Source: Sphingomonas sp. H160509 (GTDB lineage Bacteria > Pseudomonadota > Alphaproteobacteria > Sphingomonadales > Sphingomonadaceae). From it: a stretch of 64,000 bases of DNA. The stretch covers positions 1,387,001 to 1,451,000 of the forward strand of contig NZ_JAMXSR020000002.1 of NCBI RefSeq assembly GCF_024124765.2. The letters are read 5' to 3'. This document shows, in pieces, positions 57,289-64,000 of the stretch. Numbering within the stretch: the first letter of the stretch is position 1; every line of letters starts with the position of its first letter. Below the pieces are notes generated by a model. It ran no database searches, was not told where the DNA came from, and was given only the letters and a program-made list of their open reading frames with translations. The translations under genes and the position numbers were made by a program.

Positions 57289-58825
57289 CTAGTAGGCGCG
57301 GCCGATCAGGATGCGTTCCACCGCGGGTTCGCCGGTGAAGATGCAAGCGCCGTCGTCGCAGCCCGTCTGCCCCATCGGCGCGTTGCGGATCGTGAGCTTG
57401 AGCGCCTTCAACCGCTCCACCACCTTGTCGAGCGCCGCCCCCGTCGGCTTCGACCAGCGGACATCGACCCAGCCGGGGTTCTTCACGCCGTCGGCAAAAT
57501 GCGCCTCGACTGCGGCGAAGTCGTTGGCGGGGACGATGTTACCCTTCACGCGGTTCATCGACTCGACGTGGAGCGTCGCCTGCACTTCGGCCAGCATCCC
57601 CGAGACGTCGCCGACGAACGCGTCGCGCGGCGTGGCGATGCTGTCGAGCTTACCGTCCCTCGCGGTACAGGCGGTCGCGGCGGATCACGGTGACGTTGCC
57701 GCCGGCCATGTCGCGGCCGCCGACCTCGATCACGATCGGGGCGCCCTTCTTGACCCAGCCCCAGCGCTTGGTCGCGGCCTTGGCGGGCTTCAGGTCGAGC
57801 AGCGCGCGGACCGGTTCGCCGAGCGCGGACTGCTTGGCGAGCTCGGCCTGAAGCGACTTGCAGTATTCGACGATCGCGGCGTCCTCGGGAACGTCCCGCA
57901 GCATCGGCACGATCACGACCTGCCACGGGGCGATCATCGGCGGCACGCGCAGCCCGTCATCGTCGCCGTGGACCATGATGACCGCGCCGATCATCCGCGT
58001 CGACACGCCCCAGCTCGTGGTGTTGCACAGCTCGAACTCGCCGCCCGCGTTCTGGAAGCGGATGTTCTGCGCCGACGCGAAGTTGGTGCCGAGGAAGTGC
58101 GAGGTGCCGGCTTGCAGCGCCTTGCCGTCCTGCATCATCGCCTCGATCGAATAGGTCGCGACAGCGCCGGGGAAGCGCTCGTTCTCGGGCTTCTCGCCGG
58201 CGATGACGTGGACGCCGAGGCATTCCTCCGCGAAATCGCGATAGACTTCGAGCATCTTGAGCGTCTCGTCGCGCGCTTCGTCAGCGGTGGCGTGCGCGGT
58301 GTGGCCTTCCTGCCAGAGGAACTCGCTGGTGCGCAGGAACATGCGGGTACGCATTTCCCAGCGGACGACGTTGGCCCATTGGTTGATCAACACGGGCAGG
58401 TCGCGCCACGACTGGACCCAGCGCGCGAAGGCGGCGCCGATGACCATTTCGGAAGTCGGGCGGACGACGAGCGGCTCCTCGAGCTTGGCGTCGGGATCGG
58501 GGATCAGGCGGCCGTAACCGTCGGCCTTGAGGCGGTGGTGCGTGACCACGGCCATTTCCTTGGCGAAGCCGTCGACATGCTCGGCCTCCTTCTCGAAGTA
58601 GGAGAGCGGGATGAAGAGCGGGAAATAGCAGTTCTCGTGACCGGTCGCCTTGATCCGGTCGTCGAGCAGGCGCTGGATGCGCTCCCAGATGCCATAGCCC
58701 CAGGGGCGGATGACCATGCAGCCGCGGACGCCGGATTCCTCGGCGAGATCGGCCTCGGAGATGACGGCCTGGTACCAGGCGGAGAAATCCGCCTCGCGGG
58801 TGACGGGGAGTGCGCGCTTTATCAT
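57289..58825 (-). CDS. proS: Proline-tRNA ligase, archaeal/eukaryotic-like type (one frameshift)
   Basis: About 511 aa from ATG 58825 (MIKRALPVTREADFSAWYQA). Class II motifs 1-3: VRGCMVIRPWGYGIWERIQR, RWEMRTRMFLRTSEFLWQEG, and TSHFLGTNFASAQNIRFQN. There is no inserted editing domain between motifs 2 and 3, and a C-terminal extension is present, placing it with the type 3 enzymes. A shift near 57657-57659 splits the tail; it ends ACIFTGEPAVERILIGRAY. Confidence 0.95.
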
Positions 58826-58910
58826 GGGGTGCGGATAGCGGGTACGCGGGTGTTCGTCACGTGTGAGTTGCGGGGTGGCGACGCGGCGGTGGTTTGCGTA
58901 GGGGTCGCGC

Positions 58911-59804
58911 ATGCCCACCGACCGCATCCTTCCCGCCATCGGCATGCGGTTGCTGTCGGTCGTGATCTTCGCGCTGATGAACACCGCGATCAAGCTTGCC
59001 GAGCGGCACGGCGCGAGCGTGTCAGAGATCCTGTTCTTTCGTCAGTTCGGAGCGTGCCTGCTGGTGTCGGGCGTAATCCTAGCCGGACCCGGCCTGCCGT
59101 CGGTCGCTACAAAGCGGCTGCCCGCGCACATCGTCCGCGCGATCGTCGGGCTTTCGGCGATGGCATTTACCTTCAACGGGATCGTCGCGTTGCCGCTCGC
59201 GGAGGCGACGACGATCGGGTTCACGGTGCCGGTGTTCGCGACGATCCTGGGGGCGCTGGTGTTGCGCGAGCCTACCGGGTGGCATCGCTGGGCGGCGGTA
59301 GCCGCGGGGTTTGCGGGCGTGTTGATCGTCGCGCAACCGGGCGGGGATCACTTTCCGTTATGGGGTGCGGGGTGTGCGCTGGCGGGGGCGTTCGGGACGG
59401 CGAGCGTGTCGATCCTGTTGCGGCAGATCGGCAAGACCGAGAGCGCGCTGACGACGGTATTCTGGTTCTCGGCACTGTCGTTGATCCCGCTGTCGGTGTT
59501 CTACACGCAGGCGGCACAGTCGCATGATATGGTCGCGTGGGTGTGTCTGGCGAGCATCGGGATCTTTGGCGGGCTGGCGCAGATCGCGATGACGACGTCG
59601 TTGCGGCTCGGGCCGGTGTCGGTCGTGGTGCCGATGGATTATTCGAGCCTGTTGTGGGCGACGTTGCTGGGGTGGCTGGTGTTCGACACGCTGCCGGCGG
59701 AGGCGACGTGGGTCGGGGCACCTGTTATCGTGGCGAGCGGGTTGTATATCGTTTGGCGGGAGCATGTCCGGCGGCGGGAAGAGACCGAGCAGGCGATTGC
59801 TTGA
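58911..59804 (+). CDS. EamA/DMT-family transporter
   Basis: 297 aa with ten predicted membrane helices in two EamA halves (e.g. VVIFALMNTAIKLAERHGAS; PLAEATTIGFTVPVFATILG; LGPVSVVVPMDYSSLLWATL). Small-metabolite exporter of unknown substrate. Divergent from proS with 85 bp between. Confidence 0.92.
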   Translation: MPTDRILPAIGMRLLSVVIFALMNTAIKLAERHGASVSEILFFRQFGACLLVSGVILAGPGLPSVATKRLPAHIVRAIVGLSAMAFTFNGIVALPLAEATTIGFTVPVFATILGALVLREPTGWHRWAAVAAGFAGVLIVAQPGGDHFPLWGAGCALAGAFGTASVSILLRQIGKTESALTTVFWFSALSLIPLSVFYTQAAQSHDMVAWVCLASIGIFGGLAQIAMTTSLRLGPVSVVVPMDYSSLLWATLLGWLVFDTLPAEATWVGAPVIVASGLYIVWREHVRRREETEQAIA

Positions 59805-59816
59805 GGCCACCTCTTA

Positions 59817-59941
59817 ATCCTCCCCCGCCAAGGGGAGGTGGCGCCGAAGGTGACGGAGGGGGAGGACGCGACACCATCGGTTCTCCTTCCCTCCCCCCCT
59901 CCGTCTGGCAAGCGCCAGCCACCTCCCCTGGCGGGGGAGGA
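59817..59941. repeat. REPIN-like palindromic repeat, family D
   Basis: Second copy of the element at 33395: CCTCCCCCGCCAAGGGGAGG, GCGCCGAAGGTGACGGAGGG, CCTCCGTCTGGCAAGCGCCA and CACCTCCCCTGGCGGGGGAG. Between convergent transporter and CcdC-like genes. Confidence 0.85.
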
Positions 59942-59959
59942 TCGTGCGGTAGCGGCGGG

Positions 59960-60471
59960 TTAGCGGACGCGTGCCGTTTCGAGCATCCGCTTGGCGCGGA
60001 GGTACATTTCGATGCGTTGGGTGGTGAACAAGCCTAGCGCGAGCGCGACCAGCATGTCGGTGATGGCGAAGGCGTCGAGGTGGAGGGCGTGGCCGTCGCC
60101 GATCATGGCGCGGGCGCCGGTGCGGACTGCGACGATCGCGACGATGAACAGGACCGCTGCCGGGGAGGACGTCGTGTTGAGTGCATGGCTGTCGGGGTCG
60201 ATCGTGATCCGCATGAGCTTGCCGCGTTGCCAGCCGAGCGCTGCGCCCATGACCAGGGCCAGCGCGCAGAACAGCCACGCAAGGCCGTGCGGCGGGTACA
60301 TCACGAACATATAGAGCGTGACGGCGGCATACAGCGCGGGGAAGATCCAGAGGCGTTCGAGCTTTAAAGGTTTCACCACGCTCATGCGGCGCCAGCGGAT
60401 CGCGAAGACTATGCCGATGACGACCGCGGTGATCGCGTAACTGATCCAGCCTTGTGATTCGTGCGCCTGCA
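59960..60471 (-). CDS. CcdC/DUF1453-like membrane protein
   Basis: 170 aa from ATG 60471 (MQAHESQGWISYAITAVVIG). Five membrane helices including LERLWIFPALYAAVTLYMFV and LAWLFCALALVMGAALGWQR, with the family segment RGKLMRITIDPDSHALN. Function unknown; an upstream in-frame ATG runs into a repeat and was rejected. Confidence 0.85.
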
Positions 60472-60555
60472 TTGCGTCCCCCACGCCATCACCTTCAATT
60501 GGTGTAGCATGGCAGCAATACAGCCGAGGTAAAGAGGCGGCGACACATTTGAACT

Positions 60556-60661
60556 GCCCCCGGCGGAGGCCGGGGCCCAATTGGAGAGGTGGCAATAACG
60601 ACACACCGCCGTCCCTCAGTAGCGTCGCCCAATTGGACCCCGGCCTTCGCCGGGGTGGTAG
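60556..60661. repeat. REPIN-like palindromic repeat, family A
   Basis: Arms CCCCCGGCGGAGGCCGGGGC and CCCCGGCCTTCGCCGGGGTG, with AATTGGAGAGGTGGC and GCCCAATTGGA inside. Between the CcdC-like gene and gcvPB. Confidence 0.85.
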
Positions 60662-60707
60662 TATTCTTCGGGTGGAAGCGTCACACCCCGAAGATCACCT
60701 GCTTCCC

Positions 60708-62375
60708 TTACTCCGCCGCCTGCGCCAGCGGAGCGGGGTCCTTCCAGACCAAAACCGGTTTCCGTGCCGCGAGCGTCTCGTCGAGGCGCGCGCGGGGGGC
60801 GAAGTGCGGGGCGGTCTTGAGACTGGGGTCGCCGGCTTTCGCGCGTTCGGCGACCGAGCGGAGCGCGGCGATGAACTGGTCGAGCGCCGCCTTCGATTCG
60901 GTCTCGGTCGGTTCGACCAGCATCGCGCCGTGGACGACGAGCGGGAAATACATCGTCATCGGGTGGAAGCCCTCGTCGATCAGGCCCTTGGCGATGTCGA
61001 TCGTCGAGAAACCCGCGGCGAGCCCGGAATCCGAGAACAACGCCTCGTGCATGCACGGACCCGAGGGGCCGAACGGTGCGTCGAGCGTGTCGTCGAGGCT
61101 GCGCAGGATGTAGTTCGCGTTGAGCACCGCGTCCTCGGACACCTGGCGCAGGCCGTCCGCGCCGTGGCTCAGGATGTAGGTCAGTGCGCGCGTGAACATG
61201 CCCATCTGGCCGTGGAACGCGACCATGCGGCCGAAGCTGCCGGCATGGTGCTCGCCTGCGGTTTCCTCCTCGACCAGGACGAACTGGTCGTCCTGGTTCT
61301 CGACGAACGGGAGCGGTGCGGTGGGGGGTCAAAGCTTCCGAGAACACGACCGGACCGGAACCCGGACCGCCGCCGCCGTGGGGTGTCGAGAAGGTCTTGT
61401 GTAGGTTGATGTGCATCGCATCGATGCCGAGATCGCCCGGCCGTACGCGGCCGACGATCGCGTTGAAGTTCGCGCCGTCGCAATAGACGAAGCCGCCCGC
61501 CGCGTGCACCGCGTCGGAGATCTCGCGCATGTCGCGCCTCGAACAGGCCGCACGTGTTGGGGTTGGTGATCATCACGCCGGCGACGTCGGGGCCTAGCCG
61601 GGCCTTCAGCGCGGCGGTGTCGACGCGGCCTTCGGTGGTGGCGGGGATGTCCTCGACGCTATAGCCGGCGAACGCGGCAGTGGCGGGGTTGGTACCGTGT
61701 GCGCTCTCGGGGACGAGGATGATCTTCCGCGCGCCTTCGCCCTTGGCTTCGAGTGCGGCGCGGATCGCGAGGATGCCGCAGAGCTCGCCGTGTGCGCCGG
61801 CCTTGGGGCTCATCGCGACCGAGGTCATGCCGGTGAGCGTGACGAGCCAATGCGCGAGCTGGTGGATGACTTCCAATGCGCCCTGCACCGTGTCGACCGG
61901 CTGGAGCGGATGGACATCGGAGAAACCGGGAAGCCGCGCCATCTTCTCGTTGAGGCGCGGGTTGTGCTTCATGGTGCAACTGCCGAGCGGGAAGAAGCCG
62001 AGGTCGATGCCGTAGTTCTGGCGTGAGAGGCGGGTGTAGTGACGGACAGTTTCCGGTTCGGAGAGACCGGGGAGGCCGATCGGCGCGGTGCGCGACAGGT
62101 TCCCCAAGCGGCTTAGCCCCTCTCCCCTCCGGTGAGAGGGGTTGGGTGAGGGGTCGTACCGGGCGCAGCATTGCTGGGCTGCCCCTCACCCCGGCCCCTC
62201 TCCCCGGCGGGGGAGAGGGAGCAGCGAAATCTACGCCGGTGGTGTGCGTATCGCCGATCTCGAAGATCAGCGCTTCTTCCAGCATCAGGGCCTTGTTGCC
62301 GGTTACTGATGCTGGGACGTTACCCGTGTTCTGTTCGGGCGAGGTCGGGCGCCAGCCGCTCTGGTTGATGCTCAT
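60708..62375 (-). CDS. gcvPB: Glycine dehydrogenase (decarboxylating) subunit 2, with in-frame repeat insertion (three frameshifts)
   Basis: PLP-binding half of the divided glycine-cleavage P protein. Starts [15 protein letters not shown]. After GVDFAAP there are about 36 residues (including [13 protein letters not shown]) encoded by a palindromic repeat, then [14 protein letters not shown] resumes the family. PLP-Lys in [40 protein letters not shown] and [16 protein letters not shown] are conserved. Shifts at 62102-62105 (C4), about 61539 and 61322-61327 (G6). With the first corrected, the repeat is read through in frame. Overlaps gcvPA by 4 bp. Confidence 0.94.
62117..62222 (-). repeat. Family E palindromic element inside gcvPB
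   Basis: CCCCTCTCCCCTCCGGTGAG with GAGGGGTTGGGTGAGGGG faces CCCCTCACCCCGGCCCCTCT and CCCCGGCGGGGGAGAGGGA. It resembles the intergenic E elements at 56567 and 63733 but lies wholly inside a conserved gene and has no stop codon in the gene's frame. Confidence 0.85.
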
Positions 62376-63729
62376 GCCAGTATCTCCTGGAGTGCGGACG
62401 CAAGCGTTTCGACGTCCTCCGCGGTGGTCGTTTCCGTCACGGCAACGACGAGGCCGTTCGCGAGGGCGTCCTGGCCGGGGTACAAGCGCCCGAGCGATAC
62501 GCCGGCGAGAATGCCACGATCTGCCAGCGTGCGGACGACGGGGCGGGCTTCGGTCGGAAGCTTCAGCGTGAACTCGTTGAAAAAGCTGTCGTTGACCAGT
62601 TCCACGCCGGGGATCTGCGACAGGCGCTCGGCGGCCAATACCGCGCCTGCGTGGTTCACCTCGGCCAATTCGCGCAGGCCGGCTTCGCCGAGCAGCGTCA
62701 TGTGGATCGAGAAGGCCAGCGCACACAGGCCCGAGTTGGTGCAGATGTTCGACGTCGCCTTTTCGCGGCGGATGTGCTGCTCGCGGGTCGACAGCGTGAG
62801 GACGAAACCGCGGCGGCCGTCCGCGTCGACGGTCTCGCCGCAAAGGCGGCCGGGCATCTGGCGGACGTATTTGTCCTTGCAGCCGAACAGGCCGACATAA
62901 GGTCCGCCGAACTGGAGGCCGACGCCGAGCGACTGGCCTTCGCCGACGACGATGTCCGCATCCATCTCGCCGGGCGACGTGATCGCGCCCAAGGCGACCG
63001 GCTCGGTGACGACCGCGATCAGCAGCGCCTTCTTCGCATGGCACGCATCCGCGAGCGGGCGCAGGTCCGCGATGCGGCCGAGGATGTCGGGGTACTGGAC
63101 GACGACGCACGACGTATCGTCGTCGATCTTCGCGATCAGCTGGTCGAGGTCCATGTCGGCGACCAGTTCGGGTGCCGTCGTGTCGAGCACGTCGCCGGTG
63201 AACTTGGCCATCGTGTTCGCGACCGAGACGTAATGCGGGTGGAGACCCGACGACAGGATCGCCTTGCCCCGCTTGGTGATGCGACGCGCCATCACGATCG
63301 CTTCCCAGCACGCGGTCGAGCCGTCGTACATCGAGGCGTTGGCGACGTCGGTGCCGAGCAGCCGCGCGACCTGCGTCTGGAACTCGAACAGCATCTGCAG
63401 CGTGCCCTGCGCGATTTCGGGCTGGTACGGCGTGTAGGCGGTGAGGAACTCGCCGCGCTGGATCAGGTGATCGACCGACGCGGGAACGTGATGCTTGTAC
63501 GCGCCGCAGCCGAGGAAGAACGGTGCTTCGCCGGCGGTGAGGTTCTTCTTGGCGAGTGCCGACATGTGGCGTTCGACCGCCATTTCGGAGGCGTGCATCG
63601 GCAGGTCGCGGACCGGGCCGTCGAGGCGCGCGACTTCGGGGACGTCGACGAAGAGGTCGTCGATGGTCGAGGCGCCGATGACGGCGAGCATTTCCGCGCG
63701 GTCGGGCTGGGTCAGGGAAGGTAGCGCAT
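62372..63729 (-). CDS. gcvPA: Glycine dehydrogenase (decarboxylating) subunit 1 (indel near start)
   Basis: Partner half of the divided P protein, about 452 aa. The natural start is probably ATG 63729 (MRYLP), with one base missing in CCC at 63715-63717 before [20 protein letters not shown]; as written the first open start is 63691. Family segments: [78 protein letters not shown]. Stop overlaps gcvPB. Confidence 0.94.
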
Positions 63730-63732
63730 TCT

Positions 63733-63838
63733 AGTCTCCTCCCCTCCCGTTCACGGGAGGGGTCGGGGGAGGGAATGAGACGGGGAACGACTGTACCAGC
63801 CCCCCCCCCCGACCCCTCCCGCAGGCGGGAGGGGAGCA
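63733..63838. repeat. Palindromic repeat, family E
   Basis: CTCCCCTCCCGTTCACGGGA faces CCTCCCGCAGGCGGGAGGGG, with GGGGTCGGGGGAGGG / CCCCCCCCGACCCCTCC inside. It fills the gap between gcvH and gcvPA on the same strand. Confidence 0.8.
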
Positions 63839-63843
63839 GTGAC

Positions 63844-64000
63844 TTAAAGCCCTTCGACGAACGTCGCGTAGGCGGCTTCATCCATCAAGCTGTCGAGTTC
63901 GCTCGGGTCGCTGAGCGTCAGCTTGAAGAACCAGCCCGCGGCTTCGGCGTCAGAGTTCACCAAGCTGGAATCGTCGGTCAAAGCGGCGTTGCCCTCCGTG
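63844..64000 (-). CDS. gcvH: Glycine cleavage system H protein, C-terminal part
   Basis: Lipoyl carrier of glycine cleavage. Only the last 51 codons are inside the window: TEGNAALTDDSSLVNSDAEA, GWFFKLTLSDPSELDSLMDE, ending YATFVEGL. The lipoyl Lys lies beyond the right edge. Same strand as gcvPA-gcvPB, giving the order gcvH-gcvPA-gcvPB. Confidence 0.95.
   Translation of the reverse strand, partial: TEGNAALTDDSSLVNSDAEAAGWFFKLTLSDPSELDSLMDEAAYATFVEGL

Overview
The window is a high-GC alphaproteobacterial chromosome segment, almost certainly from a Sphingomonas-type member of the Sphingomonadales. The grounds are the gene families, the gene orders (scpAB-tatABC, tamA-tamB, ETF-QO/TPR/ispE, divided gcvPA-gcvPB) and a complete PhyR-NepR-EcfG general stress response locus with a PhyP-like sensor protein. 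It is core chromosome: no transposase, integrase, phage, CRISPR or rRNA/tRNA gene was seen.

Layout. 1-2.5 kb: glnE (cut by the left edge). 2.5-7.1 kb: general stress response island (ecfG, a small membrane protein, phyR; divergently nepR and a phyP-like gene), followed by a perfect EcfG-type promoter driving a probable ~95-nt small RNA, then an entericidin-like lipoprotein. 7.1-12.5 kb: tatC, tatB, tatA, scpB, scpA and nagZ on the minus strand, split by a plus-strand ParD-like/map pair. 12.5-18.7 kb: tamB and tamA. 19-25.5 kb: RNase T2, nadC, nadA, a DUF4230 protein, an MBL-fold hydrolase, grxD-bolA and a zeta-type ATPase inhibitor. 25.6-34.4 kb: leuC-leuD and a quinone reductase, then a CoA-transferase operon, then an SMP-30 enzyme. 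34.5-45.4 kb: a TPP enzyme, alaS, a Tat-exported M24 peptidase, a dicarboxylate symporter, a GST, a methyltransferase and recA. 46-53.7 kb: ispE, a TPR protein, ETF-QO, a UDG-like protein, a lytic transglycosylase and moaB. 54-60.5 kb: small secreted and outer-membrane proteins, a radical SAM protein, a VOC protein, proS, an EamA transporter and a CcdC-like protein. 60.7-64 kb: gcvPB, gcvPA and gcvH (cut by the right edge).

Two themes stand out. First, the stress locus: besides the regulators there are five sites of the form GGAAC-N16-(C/G)NTT, upstream of nepR, the small RNA, entericidin and two very small proteins. The small RNA has two C-rich hairpin loops and sits beside the regulator genes, which makes it a candidate counterpart of Caulobacter GsrN. 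Second, several families of palindromic intergenic repeats (REP/REPIN-like) fill most gaps. Two copies lie inside coding genes, ispE and gcvPB, where each adds about 36 residues in frame, much like Rickettsia palindromic elements.

Data warning: more than 30 otherwise healthy genes, including essential ones (alaS, proS, ispE, scpA), are broken by single-base shifts. Most lie in short G or C runs and most are repaired by deleting one base. I read these as sequencing indels, not pseudogenes, and give whole-gene coordinates across the shifts.
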